Source: Coniella vitis
Taxonomy: Eukaryota > Ascomycota > Sordariomycetes > Diaporthales > Schizoparmaceae
Direction of reading: 5' to 3'
DNA length: 64,000 bases
Assembly: GCA_011317545.1 (NCBI GenBank)
Contig: WUJK01000002.1
Location: forward strand, 62,001-126,000
Below are positions 33,950-46,520 of the stretch, piece by piece. Position numbers and translations under genes: made by a program. Every line of letters begins with the position of its first letter. The stretch's first letter is position 1. A model generated the notes under the pieces. That model worked only from the letters and a program-made list of their open reading frames with translations, was not told where the DNA came from and did not search any database.

Positions 33950-36900
33950 TCCTATAGAGTAGTAGACCGTATTATACCTACTATATATATAATAATAAGG
34001 GTATTATTTATAGAGAATCTTTATAAACTACTTCTAAAAAGGTAGATTATACCTAATAATCTATAAGCACCATTTATAAATATATTTTACGGGAAAGAGT
34101 ATTAGGGGGCCCGGTTAAGCCCTCCGGCTAATCCCGCTACCTCCGCTTAGCTACCGTATAGTATACCTAGGACTAAGGCGAAAGCTTACTAGAATAGCCC
34201 GTTCTATAATAGCGGCCTATCCCTAGCCGGCTAAACCGATAGTAATACGCTTTAAAGTCGCCGTAACTAATCCTTATAGCTATAAAGAGAGCTAGCTATT
34301 AGTAGCTTAGCGAAAGGGCCGGCTACGCTATAATATAAAAGCTTAGCCCCTAAGCGTTATACTAGCTAGATAAGACTACCTACTAACGTATTTACTATAT
34401 CTTCTTAGAGCTCCTAATTCCCTCTCGATATAGGGTCCGTATACCCGAAGTAGTAAAGCTTATTACCCGCCCTATTAGGGAGAGTATCGTACCCCTCTTT
34501 ATAAGGGTATCTACGAGCTTATTCCTAGCTATACCTATATAACTAGGGCTCTAGAGGATAATTACTAACCGTCCCTCCGTAAGGTACCATTCGTAAAGGG
34601 CCTAAAAGCTTCGGAAAGCTTATTATAAGGTAATAAGCGTATTACCCCGTAATCCCTAGATAACCGAGGTGCTATTTATATAGATAAATACCGCTAATAA
34701 TACTATTTCTAGCGCTAGCCGTAGTCCTATAAGCGCTTTAATCGCCTCGGCGTTAAAAACGTATAAGTACTCGTAGGGTACCCTAGTAGTAGTAGTAACG
34801 AATACCCTATCCCTTACTATAGTATACCCGTAGCCTACCTTATACTTAGGTCCCTTCTAAACCTTATAGCCGTCCGTATATACTACTATAATATCCGGTA
34901 ATAAGGTTATATACTATATACTATAGCGTATAGCTACTTCCTCCTTAGGGTAACTAATATTAGGGTTTAGTATAATACGGTTAGAATACCGGGGGGTTAA
35001 TAGGGCCGGCCTAGGTATAGTAGGAAAGCTATATATAGTATCTATAAGGCGCGTATTAAATACCCTAAGGTTATATCCTATAGGAGTATATATCCGTTTA
35101 TAGAGGGGGTGCTTTATATCTAGTAGAGCGTACTATAGGCCGGCCCGGCGAACCGCCGCTCCTAGTATAAGCCTAGCTATAGGCAGGCCCGCTTTATAAA
35201 GGGCTATTACTATATATACCGTCCTCTATACCGGTAATACCCCTTTAGCGCCCTTTACTAGTAGTTAATCCGCCTTCTTAAGTTATACCGTAGGTATATA
35301 ACCCGGTCGAAACTAGGCGTCCGCTATATATATAAGCATCGGGATAAATATTACTATAACCGCCTTATAGAGGGATACCGTAGGGGAGCTATATTATACC
35401 TTCCTAAGGCTCCTAAGGTAGGCTATAACCTTCGCCGTCTTATAAACCCTTTCCTTAATATACCTCCTACCTATAAAACGCCTATTAAACTAGAATCCTA
35501 GCTAATAGAAGCTAGCTACCTTAGAATAGGAGGGTATATTAATAATAGGCTTTATATACCTACCGCCTATTATAATAGCCGGCTATACCGCCTCCTTATA
35601 CCTTAAAAAGTAGAAAACTTCCGTCTTCTCCGCTACAAACTATACTATATTCCTCGAAGCTTAATCGTTAACGCTTACTATATCCGTTTCTAATAGTATT
35701 ATATTTTTCTCCGCGCTATTAAATATATAAAGGAAGAGAATATTATCTATATAATAGAAATACCTATTACTACCCTATAGAATAAGTTTAGAGAGGTAGA
35801 TTATATATAGTACCGGCGAAAGAAGCGAGCCCTAGGGTATATTATATCTTACCGAGGAGAAACCTATCGTCGACCTATCTAGGCGGACCCGTACTAGCCG
35901 TACTATTAAGAAGGAGGTTACTAGACTTAATAGTAAGAGTAGGAAACTAAGGACTTATAGCCGTATAATTAGTCTATTAGGGAGGATAGTATTAAACGCC
36001 CCTTATATATCCCTAGTTACTATTATAGTAACCTACCCTTAGGAGAGTATTAGCTCGATATTATATATAAGTACTATTACGAGGTTTATTATAGAGCGTT
36101 TTAATAGCGCCCTATAATACTATAGATTAAGGACCCTTTTAGTAAGTAGGATCTAGGAGAGCCTATATACGACTAGCTTCTCGAGCCCCTTAGAAAAGGT
36201 AGAAAGGAGAGTAATAGGCTTATATAACCTAGGGCTACTTATATCCCTCTTACCTAGCTTAGGGTATATCGATACCTTAGCGTAACGCTAAGGTAGAGGA
36301 AAATAACCTATAGTAAAGTAATAGTTATAGAGCCGAACTAGAAGGGGGCTAATATTATCCTAGTATTCCTTTAATAAGGATACCGAGGCGTTATCTACCC
36401 TAGGAGAGGTAGACTTAATTCGGATAATATACTCCTCTACCTCCTTAGGCGTAGCTATATAAACCTATTAGAAACGGGCTTTAAAGGCGTCTTAGCCCTC
36501 GAGCAGGTCCCTAACTAGGTTATTATCCCTAGAGAACCGCTATAGAATCTTATCCTATAGTAAGCTCGCTTTCTTAATATAGTCCTTATATAATATACCG
36601 TCCCCTATATATAGCGGGGGAGCTTATAATAATATAACTAGCTTATACTACCCTATTATCCCGAAGATATTTATATCCGAAGCTATTATATCGATCCTAC
36701 CTTATTAAAAGGCTCGCCGATATATTTAAATAGCCCCCTTAAAGGTATTCCTAGCTACCTAGAACTCCCTCGAGTAAATCCGATAACTATATCGGGCCCT
36801 AATATACGCCCGGTATACCTCCTCTACCCTATTATCCTACTAAGGGGCTTAGGAGTAGGGTTATAGCTACTACCCCGCCGCCTTTAGGGCCCTACCCTAA

Positions 36901-37900
36901 AGGTAGTCTAAGCGGGTTACCTAATCGTTTAGAGAAGCTAGGCTCTCCGCCTATAAGAGGGGCGGTATATCTATTAGCCCTATTTCTAAAAGGCCCTTAA
37001 AGGCCGGGAGGGATTATAGGTTTACTTATAACCGTATTAGCTATTCCTAGGGGAGCGGAGGATTACTACCGATAATCGTAATAAGGGTTTTATAGTTAGA
37101 GTTAGTATATAGGTTAGGAGTAACCTCTATAATTATATTTAGAATATTAGAGAAGATTAGGTTAAAAACCCCCCCTTAGATATATATAGGGATATCCGGG
37201 GTATTTATAAAGAATATATCTTTAAATAATATCTAGTCTTTAACCTAGTCGCTACCCCTTTTATTAAGCTTACCCGGCTTATAAGGAGTATAGATTATAT
37301 CAAAATCGCCCTTAACTATCTATCTCCGTATAAATAGATTATTTAGTATATAATCGAATACTATATCCTCCCTAAGCGCCTAATAAACGTTAACTAAAAG
37401 GACCCCTAATACCTCTAGCTAGAATCCGTCCTTTATAATAAGGGGCTATTACTACTTTATATATAGCCTATAACCCCGTTATATATATATTAGGACCCGG
37501 GGCCTATTACCGAGTAACTCCTACCGCCTTTCCTTATAATAGGCTATCGGATCCCCTCCCTAATTATCTACCGGCGAGAAAAGCTTATAAATAGGGTGCC
37601 TCTAAGTTCTTATATTATATATTATATACGGCTCCTAGACCTATATAATATCTACCCCCTACTTAGTATAGAGTATTAGTAATATAATATAAGTAGATTA
37701 TTTCTTCCTTACGTTCGCCTAGGCGATTATAAAAAAAGCCCCCCGATTATCGGAAGGGTATATCCTATTTATATATAGGGGGAGTAATAGTATTTAAGCC
37801 CCTTTAGGAGCTAAGGATTATAACTATATCGTTATCGTCCTTAACTATATCCGCCGGGGGTATAAGCTCTCTCTCTATAATAGGGCTAGGACCCTCCGGA
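33950..37900 (-). pseudogene. LINE ORF2: endonuclease, RT and RNase H
   Basis: RT near 35750-36020 shows the family motifs: DI-GAFNTILPNRLI, then GSLLSPVLYIIYLSKL and YIDNILFLY (for YxDD). RNase H near 34700-34890 shows VYTDGYK and FNAEAIKALIGL, carrying two of the acidic metal ligands. The endonuclease part is less clear. Trp and Gln codons are stops. Confidence 0.75.
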
Positions 37901-37999
37901 GGCGGTATATTAGCCGGATCGAGCTATAGGCGTTATTATAAGCCGGTCGGCGGTATATAGTCGCAGATATTATTATAAGGCCGCTTCCGGGAAGGGCCT

Positions 38000-39480
38000 T
38001 CGATAAACAGCTACTCTATAAACTTAGCAGGGGGTTAAGGCTCTTACTAGCTACTAATAATATCTATAGCCGTATTTATATTATTATAATAGGCCTTACC
38101 TATATTCTTAATCCTCTTAAGCTTAGAGATAAACGGGTAATAAAGCTATTTATTAACTATTATAGGGGCGGTAGTATAACTAAGGTAGTTAGAGCGAACC
38201 GGCCTATAGTAATTAGTATACCTAGGGGGAAGCGTATAAACCTCCCCTTCCTAAGTATATTAGGCGTTAGAGTAGGTAGGGTACCGCCTGCTCCTTATAT
38301 AACGCTTAGTTAAGTAATAGCTAAGATAACCGTCCGTATAGAAAGAGAGCTTCTCCGTCTTCTATACTAGCCGGGTATAAGGTAGGTTAAAGACTTAAAA
38401 GGGTTATACTTTATATAAAAAGGATATTAGCTAGGTAATAATACCTATAATAGGGTTATATCCGTTTATAGAAAGCCTATAGAAAATAAGCTCGACTCCC
38501 GTTTATATTATAGCCTCTTCCCGGATATACTCTTTAGGAGAAACCCTTTAATAGGTAAAGGGGTTATAAAGCTCCCTTAGAACCCCGGTCGCTATATAGG
38601 TAACCTAGGTCTATAATATAATCGCCGAAGATACTTATATTAGCTCTAATAGCTTATCCCTTAGAGGGTTAGCTAAAAGCCTATCCCGAACCTCCTTATT
38701 AACGAGGTATAAAGCCTAGCCGGTAGGGGTTTTAGTAACTACCGCTATATTAGTTATAGGGATCTAAAGCCGAGTATAAATACCTAGCTTAAATCCCTAA
38801 AAGGGCGAACCTATTAGCGTATTATAAGGAATAGCCCTAAGGAGGATCCTTATATCTTATCCCTACTACCGGCTATATTAGGGGCCGGCTTTTCGAGTAT
38901 AGCGAGCCGGCTCCGCCGGAAGCCTAGCGGCCGCGCTTATAACGGTAGCCTAGCTTTAACCCTACTAGGAGTATTAGGCGGGTAAAGGTAGCTATTAGGG
39001 GTAGAATACTACCTATAGAGTAATAATAGGAGGAATCGGGTATATTAGAGTAAATAGGCTAATAGCCGGGTCCGATAAAAAGTTTTTAAGCTTATACTTA
39101 GCTATAGCTAGGAGTTAGGAGTATACCCTCTCTATATAAAGATACTCCTTACTCTATAAAGGGCTTTTAAAGGTATTAACTAGTTTCCTTAGGGTCTTAT
39201 CTACTATTAGTAGGACCGTCTCCTAAGCTATAAACGTATAGTATACGCCTATAAGGAGGGTCCTAACCGTATTAGGGGCGAGGGGGTTATCTTAACGAGT
39301 AGTAGTATCCTTCTATAACTATAGCGCGGTACCGCGGTACCTCTTCTGCTATATAGGGGAGTAAATCGAATCCGTAATAGAACTAGTATCCGTCCTAGGT
39401 ACTAGTCCCTTAGGCGGCGGCGAGCCGCCCTATATCGTATCCGTAGGCAGGACCTCCTATAAGGCTATCCCGCGACCGTA
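38000..39480 (-). pseudogene. LINE ORF1 (gag-like)
   Basis: Minus-strand frame upstream of the endonuclease with RIP-type stops. A helical region near 39070-39200 (VDKTLRKLVNTFKSPL) suits an ORF1 coiled coil. No zinc knuckle could be confirmed because TGC/TGT codons tend to be TAC/TAT here. Confidence 0.45.
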
Positions 39481-39581
39481 TTTACCTATATATAAATAGG
39501 TTAGATATTAGTAAATTATTAGCAAAACCGTATATACCCTTAACAAAAGCAGGCGTATATAAGAAAAGTGTTAGGAAGGAT

Positions 39582-39598
39582 AACTTATAGGTATTTAT
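39582..39598. repeat. LINE target-site duplication, right copy
   Basis: AACTTATAGGTATTTAT, identical to 31286-31302. Confidence 0.85.
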
Positions 39599-39903
39599 AG
39601 GAATACTATTCCTATTATATCGTTTTCCTCGTTTTATATACGTAGAATAGCGTAAAATACTATCTATTATACGGTATAACCACCCTTTAGAAGTATAGAG
39701 AGAATAAAATATTATCTTAAAACTAAAAGTTTCGATAGAAAGATAAAGACGGTTATATTACTCGGTTTTCTTCGAATACGATTTCTAGATACCCGCAGAT
39801 ATAACGAATTAGGAAAGTATAATCCGGAGTAAAAATATTAGGTAGGACTACTTACGGAAATACTATAGGTCTTTAGGGATAAAGACTAATAGAAGGGAGA
39901 TAA

Positions 39904-40386
39904 TATTATAACCTATAAATATATAGGTTATAGGAATAGGCTAGCGTAACTATATATTAGCAAATCGGAACCTTAACGAACCGATAGGGATCTCTTATAT
40001 AAGAGATATACGGATAGTATAACCTAGGGTTAGGGTTAGATTACCTTAATAACTAAAATACTCGGAGCGATAATAATCCAAATAATCCAAATAAGCTAAC
40101 GCTCCTATCGCTCCAGGTAATCTAAGGATCTATATTTACTATAGATAGGAAATAATAGAAGGATATAAGGATAGGAGTTTACAGGCTTAATATTAGATAG
40201 TTTCCTTATAGTCTTTAGTTATAAATCTAAGTATTATTTTATATAATAGGGTAATCCCTCTTAATTACTTATAATACTTAATATTGTTCGATAATATACG
40301 AAGACTTAAAGGTAATACTTCCCCACCTGCTAATATACAACTTATAGGTACTTCCAGAATCCGGGATTCAGGCAAGGATTATTATA
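39904..40386 (+). repeat. 3' LTR of the plus-strand chromovirus
   Basis: Reverse orientation to the other LTRs: begins TATTATAACC right after the purine tract and ends GGATTATTATA. Its cassette matches the solo LTR at 4225-4704 (GATTACC..GGTAATC dyad around GGAGCGATAGG), showing that cassette types are shared between distant copies. Confidence 0.8.
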
Positions 40387-40850
40387 TATAAAGTATACTA
40401 AACTATAGTAATATATGCTTTTCGGCCGTTGCTATAAACGGTATATTCGTGCTAAGATATATTAGTATTACGTATTTAGTCTGGTGTTAAGGGCTATATT
40501 TCGTTTTATAATACTAATAAGAAAGATTCAGATATACTTATACTAACTCAGCCCACGTATATATATATATTATTAAAGAAAGAGCAGCGCTAATCGTCTT
40601 ATTGTTAGCGATATACTGCCTCGAAGCTTAATAAATTATAGTATTACCAAATAGCACCTTTAGATTCCTGGATCGTTGTAGACTAGCTAACTCCGACTCG
40701 TAAAGTGGTGTGAGAAATGTTGGTAAATAATTTGATTACTGCTATTTAAAGCTGTATCCGAGTAAATATTAATACTAATATACTAGTATAATAACTAACT
40801 CCCGTTTTTTTATCAAAGCCCTATTATATACGTCTAGTAGTAATATTAGC
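40387..40850. other. 3' flank of the LysM gene, partly RIP-like
   Basis: Composition changes gradually from AT-rich to normal. No gene seen. Confidence 0.4.
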
Positions 40851-41730
40851 CTAAGCATCGTCCACCGTCGTACTAGCCGCAGATGCCGGTATGCTATCAA
40901 CGCAATACGTATAATTCGGCTATATATTATCACAGAGATTATCCACATAGGTATTTAGCGCTTGAAACTCTTACAGCGTTAGTATAATGATCCTTGCCTG
41001 AGTCCCTAACTCTGGAAGTACCTATAAGTTGTATATTAGCAGGATAGGGAAGTATTACCTTTAAGTCTTCGTACGTTATCGAGCAATATTAAGTATTATA
41101 AGTGATTAAGAGGGATTACCCTATTATATAAAATAATACTTAGATTTATAATTAAAGACTATAAAGAAACTATCTAATATTAAGCTGTAAACTCCTATTA
41201 TTATATCCTTCCGTTATAGTATTTATTAATATATAGCTTACCCTGGCTTATTAATGCTTACTAGTGCTTACTAATATTCTGGTGAGTAGTGGTGATCTCT
41301 AGTAATCCAATATAGCACTTTGGACCCTAACCCTGATTATGCCACTCTGTGTAACCTTATATAAGAGATCCTGTCGGTCCGTTGTAGTTCCGACATCCAT
41401 GCCATGTTGTGTTGGCCTGTTCCTGTGACCTGCATGATCGTGGGTCATAACAGTCAGACCATATGTGTTATCAATGTCATAACCGTCATCACCCGCAGCG
41501 ACAATATACCACTTGTAACACTCGCTCGTTGTGCCCGTCACAGTCTGCGTAGGAGCCGCTACAAACGTCGACGGCACTGCGGCACTTGTTGTTGCTGTGG
41601 CAGAGATAGAAGCAGGAGCTGTGGTTGTCTGCGCGATACCAGCCACGCAATAAGCGTAGTCAACCCACGAGTTGTCGCAGGCATCGTCAATGTAAGTGTT
41701 GAGGGAGAGAAAGTAGGAAAACAAGCATAA
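40851..41730 (-). pseudogene. LysM-domain protein gene split by a solo LTR
   Basis: Minus-strand exon from about 41730: the end of one LysM domain (FLSLNTYIDDACDNSWVDYA), a Thr/Ala/Ser-rich linker, then the start of a second (CYKWYIVAAGDD). The LTR at 40983-41452 sits inside the second domain, which resumes at 40977 (FQALNTYVDNLCDN) and ends at TAG 40851-40853. The frame is restored when the LTR and one target copy are removed, but TAA and TAG stops remain there at expected Gln and Trp codons. The N-terminal half of the first domain and any signal peptide are not seen within the 140 bp before the divergent chitinase. Secreted LysM proteins bind chitin and often sit beside such chitinases. Confidence 0.75.
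40983..41452 (-). repeat. Solo LTR in the LysM gene, TSD GTTAG/GTCAG
   Basis: 470 bp, TATAATGATCC to GGGTCATAACA. Flanks: GTTAG at 40978-40982 and GTCAG at 41453-41457, a 5-bp duplication with one C to T change. One of the least mutated LTR copies at its ends. Confidence 0.85.
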
Positions 41731-41867
41731 CTAGATAGATATGAAGCATTCCTCTAGCATTCATGAAAAGAAAACAGAAGAAGAGTTCTTCAGTCCAGAC
41801 TGTTGACTACATCTTCCACTGTTCCACTTTCTACATCTATTAGCTCCGGCGAAAGAGGTCCTCCACC

Positions 41868-44800
41868 ATGATCGCGAGATCTCAGCCGGGAAATCTGCCA
41901 TGGGTGTTTTGGGCGTCTTGTTTTGTCCTATGCTTCTTGTGCTCTCCAGCTTTTGCCAATAATGCCAATGGAACATGTTCAGCAGATGAGCCCTGTACCT
42001 CTGGATGCTGCTCCACGAGCGGTTACTGCGGCTTTGGGCCAGACTTTTGCGGCGACTCTTGTATTTCAACCTGCGATGCGGTCGCAGAATGCGGCGAATA
42101 TGCTGCTGTGAACGGGACGACCTGTCCGCTTAACGTGTGCTGTTCGAAATATGGGTCAGTATAAACGGGAAGACCTTGTGTGATTGTTGAATATGGGAGA
42201 ATGTGTTGTGAATCAAGGCTCAAGCTGCTAATCCTTGAATTTATTCAAAGTTTCTGTGGGACGACATCAAGCTTTTGTGACACTGATCTCAACTGCCAGA
42301 GCAATTGTGCCGCACCGACCAAGCCAACTTGCTCGTCTTCAGGTGGATCGGCGACCAAGAGAGTCATAGGCTACTACGAGTCCTGGTCGAGTGCTCGAGC
42401 TTGTGATGCGTGGTCTCCCTCGGATATCGACGCAACTAAATGGACTCATTTGAATTATGCTTTTGCATATATCGACCCCAGCACATATGGAATTGCGCAG
42501 ATGAACAGCTACGATGTCCAGCAGTATGCGGAGTTTACCAATCTCAAAGTGAGGAACCCATCCCTCAACGTTTTTATAAGTATTGGTGGATGGGCTGAAG
42601 GCGGTGCTATCTTTTCCGATATGGCTTCCACTGCGGCGAACCGTGCATCATTAGCTCTCTTCAGACTTTTATGAAGATGTATGCCTTTGATGGCGTGGAT
42701 ATAGACTGGTATATTCGACCCTTGGCTCTCCTAATGACGTCTCTTAACCACACTCACTGACTGTGAGCGAATTAACGTGTGCCTATCTAGGGAATATCCA
42801 GTGGCCTCTGACCGTGGTGGAAATGCCGTAGATATGGAAAACTATGTCACTTTGCTCTCAGAACTCCGTGATTCTTTGGGCGATGGCTATGGAATCACGG
42901 CTACTTTGCCTTCATCGTACTGGTATATGCAGAACTTTGATATTGCCAGCATGGGGCAATATTTGGATTGGTTCAACGTTATGAGTACGTCAACATTGCC
43001 GTCCCATCATCCTATCATCCTACACCCGTCTTCCTATCTATCTTGCTCAGCCGGAAAGCACTTGAAACGGTACCGTCGAGCTAATAATACGTTCAAATTT
43101 CTAGCATACGATATCCACGGCACTTGGGACGGAGACAATCCATATACCCAGGCCGTTGTACAAGCCCACACAAATTTGACCGAGATAGATGAAGCCCTCG
43201 ACCTTCTTTGGCGAGAGAATATTGACTCGAGCAAAGTCGTGCTCGGCCTTGGCTTCTACGGCCGGGCATTTACCCTTGAAGATGCCGACTGCAACACGCC
43301 CGGATGTCCCTTTTCCGGCGGCGGGAACCCAGGAAGCTGTACACAGACATCCGGTATTCTCTCCGACGCAGAGATTCAGGCAATCATCACAGCGAACGAC
43401 CTAACGCCGACGCTCGATACCACGGCCGCCGTCAAGTACATGTCGTGGGATAATGACCAGTGGGTAAGCTACGACGACTCGGAAACGTTCCAGATGAAGG
43501 TTGAGTAAGCAAATAGCCTATGTCTGGGGGGTGTCATGGTCTGGGCGCTGGATCTGGACTCGCCTGGCACGGATACATCGATTGATAGCCTAACGGACGC
43601 GACGACTAGCAGCACGGGTACCGGCACCAACGCAATTTCGGTCGATGTCAGGGTGGCCACATCGAAGACGAACAGTCTGAGCGTAGGTTTGTTTTGGACC
43701 GTGTGTTTGCCCAAGGGGACGACAGACCCGTGTCCAACAGATTATAGGGAACTCGTCCAGGGCCACGGAAAGGTATTCGACGCTGACTTGGCCTACAATG
43801 TACGCTAAATCCATTTGCCCTGTCTTCGCTCTACTAGTTGGTGTCTTCGGGGATAAGACAGAAAGTATGCTGACGGTTGATTAATGGATCAGACTGGCGA
43901 GGGATGTCATGGAGGAGGCGTCAACGGCTTCCAGCGGTCTCTATGTGCTGCGAGCAATGTGGAATACTCGAGTTTGCAATGGGGTCCTGGTGCAGTGTCT
44001 AAGGCTTGCAACAGTAAATGCCCAACTGGCTGGGTAACCCTTACCAAGAACTCGCACATTACGGGCCAAAAGACGGGTTGTAAGAGCGGAAAGTATGCGC
44101 CTCTTTGCGCGTACGAGATGTTTGTGTGGCAAAATAGCCAGACATGTACCACCTCGTCGTTTGACCAGCTCATCTCAGGTGGTCTGTCCATCAAAACGGA
44201 CGTTGACGGCATCTCGGACTATACACTCACCACGAGCGACAATATATATGGCGCAGCTATCTCGATGGCAGCGCGACACGGCGAAGCGGCAGCAGCAACA
44301 ACAGAAGCAGAATCAGGACTGAACGAGACTAAGAAGGAAGTAATACGCAAGAAGAAGAACATCAAGAACAAGAAACGGACCATCAACGGCAGTTTGGCCT
44401 GCGGCGATACGTTGCCCGTTGGTGACATTCCTATTGAAATTCCAGCCACTATAAGCGTCTCCTACTACGGGTATGGGAACTTATTATGTTTTTGAGCCCG
44501 CCACGCCCCAGACGACCAAGTCTTCGAGCAAGCCCACAAGTACGTCACATGTCAAGACCACGACCACGACCTACTCGACCACAACCAAAACATGTGATGG
44601 AGCGTCCTATCTCTCGGCTTGTGCACACTACAGCTCGGTGGCGCAGCGGAGCACATATGCCAGGGCGACGTGCTCGAACCGGGACACGACAAGAATTCGG
44701 GCTGGAAGGGCATATGCAAGTTCCCTCCGGACAAACAGGTCTCGACCGAGGGCGGGCCCATCACAGACATGGGAAGCTATTACTTGATGACCAGCTATAC

Positions 44801-45493
44801 CAGCACTATCATCACTCTTAATGTTATGAGCTACACCAGGAAGAACATGAACCTGGCCGCCAACGATCCGTCAGGCCTTACTTCCAACGTGTGTCGTCCA
44901 TCGGTCTTGACAAGCGATGTTGGTTATGCGCTATGAACCGATGATCCGTGGTATTTTGGCGTGCATTTAACCGACTATAATAAACCACCTGGTTCCAAGA
45001 CGATCAGCAAGACTCAGCCTGTCAAGGGGAACAAGAGACACTTTGAGTTTGTCGACGGCGATATTGTGGTCGACGAGGGGAATTCATCCCGCCGCGCGAC
45101 CGATGATGAGATGGAGCATGTCTTGGGATATACTCGCTGCAATACTCAGGACTGTCGCGAAGAGCTGGAGTTACTGCGCCAGCAGCTCGCTGAGGCCAAT
45201 GCACCCACTGGGATTGCTAGTGCATCCACCTTCACAACGGGGCCTACGCGGCCTGCGACGGTGCAAGTTGCTAATGCTACAACTTAGGCGACTGCTGTGG
45301 TGCTGAGGCCTTTGGAAAGCAGGCAGACAGTGTCTGCTGGAGTCAGTCAGCGAACGGCGACTTTAATGGTGGAGGGTTAGATACATATGACAAGATCTTG
45401 AGAGTGATGAAATCGGAGCAACATGCTGTTAAAAACAAGAAGTATAGACTGGATGATGGACCGCACCTCGGTGTTGTGCCGGGTTATGCCTAA
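41868..45493 (+). pseudogene. GH18 chitinase, killer-toxin-like subgroup, multiply broken
   Basis: Recognisable exons: 41868-42154, 42251-42708, 42791-42984, 43105-43799, 43893 onward; introns of 82-120 bp with good splice sites. Order: signal segment (WVFWASCFVLCFLCSPAFA, about residues 11-29), Cys-rich hevein-type chitin-binding region (about 35-110), GH18 barrel from about 130 with SIGGW and the catalytic DGVDIDW-E motif (the Glu follows the intron at 42709-42790), MTYDIHG-type motif after 43105, then a long Cys-rich C-terminal region with a Thr/Ser linker near 44500-44600. Damage: frameshift near 42645 just before the catalytic motif, TAA at 43506-43508 where a Tyr is expected, frameshifts near 44480 and 44690, TGA at 44934-44936. 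A last piece ends at 45493. The class digests chitin and its members may help toxins or antagonism; this copy cannot make the full protein. Confidence 0.8.
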
Positions 45494-45630
45494 GACGATA
45501 GAGAAAAAGTACAACATGGATTGCTTGAACCCTCAAGTTGAATTAATCCTCGTGCCCGGTATAGGTTCTTAGAATATCTTAGTCGCGTTATATGAAGTCC
45601 TTGCCGGTATGTGTATGCATAAGGTAGACT

Positions 45631-46520
45631 TTAGTTGCTCGCTGCGGCATTGATCAAAGGCTCCACCACTTCTGTCCAATAACGATCCCGTTTATCCATG
45701 TACTCGTCATGGCGAAAAGAACTTTGGTCCACACTTTCCGTGTTCCAGCCACACTCGAGCAGAAAATCCTTCAGCTTCTGCGAGGCCGCCCATATCCGGT
45801 AAGACTTGAGCCAAGTGTTCTGATCCCGTTCGGGCCAGTCCTGGGGAGGCACACCGTTAGAGTTCCCATACGACTCTTGTTCTTTGAAATAAGTGCCGGA
45901 TGGCGTGGCTAGATACTTTATGCTTCGGTAGTTCTTGATGATGGGGCCTAGAATATCGTGAGGATTTGCAGCAGGGATGTGGAAGTAGTCATCAACACCC
46001 ATGGGCTCAGCGTGTGGCTCCCAAGCGACCATAAGCCCTGGAATCAGGGATTAGAATTTAAATACCGTTGAGAGAGAGCGACGGTTGTAGTAAATAACCT
46101 ACTTGTGGCCGAATCGTAGATAAACACATATCCATAGACCTCATTCCAGGTCAGCCTGAGTGCGGTAGGTGGCATAATGGTGTCGTTGAGCATCTGCCGC
46201 TGCGACTCGTAGTATCCCTGGTCTAGATCCACGCCACGGTATGTAACAGGATATGTGTGGGGCAATAATTGGTCGTTTATCTCGTGCGTCGAGTGTGTCG
46301 CATAAGGGATAGAGCACATCACATTAACGGTTTCCGCGTCGTAGCCTGCGGCGAGGGCGGCCTTTGTCTGAATAGCGCCTTCTTCATGTTTGCCTGTGGC
46401 TGGATCTGGCCTGAAGAGCTTCGAAGATTTCAAGGCGCCGATGGAAACGAGAAGAGTATAGAGCTCATCGAGCGATGTGATTAAGTCGGCGTGTGGATGT
46501 TGGTTCTGCGGGGGAGCCAT
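45631..46520 (-). CDS. Conserved-looking protein of unknown function, two exons, 274 aa
   Basis: Exons 46520-46103 and 46037-45631; the 65-bp intron starts GTAGGT and ends CCAG, and the phases fit (825 bp). No signal peptide or membrane segment. The central part has many aromatic residues (LTWNEVYGYVFIYDSATS, then WEPHAEPMGVDDYFHIP) and the C-terminus is helical and charged (HDEYMDKRDRYWTEVVEPL). I do not recognise the family. It is convergent with the broken chitinase, 138 bp away. No stops or frameshifts, in contrast with both neighbours, so it is probably still under selection. Confidence 0.65.

Larger units (their letters stand above)
31303..39581 (-). mobile_element. Full-length non-LTR retrotransposon (LINE) with RNase H
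   Basis: 8.28 kb between 17-bp direct repeats. Minus-strand order: 5' end 39581, ORF1 about 39480-38000, endonuclease about 37880-36900, RT about 36800-35500, RNase H about 35000-34500, then a long 3' part that contains a plus-strand ORF, and an A-rich tail (TAAA units on the minus strand, 31303-31331). RT with RNase H and APE-type endonuclease fits the Tad/I/R1 group, common in fungi as Tad1-like elements. RIP-mutated; dead. Confidence 0.82.
25698..40386 (+). mobile_element. Plus-strand chromovirus, split by a LINE
   Basis: Gag starts at 25698 without a 5' LTR. Pol follows to about 30690, then a tRNA-like sequence, the opposite-strand ORF (minus), which is interrupted by the LINE at 31303-39581 and resumes at 39599, then a purine tract (AGAAGGGAGATAAT, about 39892-39905) and the 3' LTR. 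Without the LINE the remainder is about 6.4 kb, matching the internal length of the complete copy at 49230-56783. RIP-mutated throughout. Confidence 0.85.

Noticed and set aside
41404..41730. Arg-rich plus-strand ORF
   Set aside because: Antisense to the LysM gene and partly inside the solo LTR.
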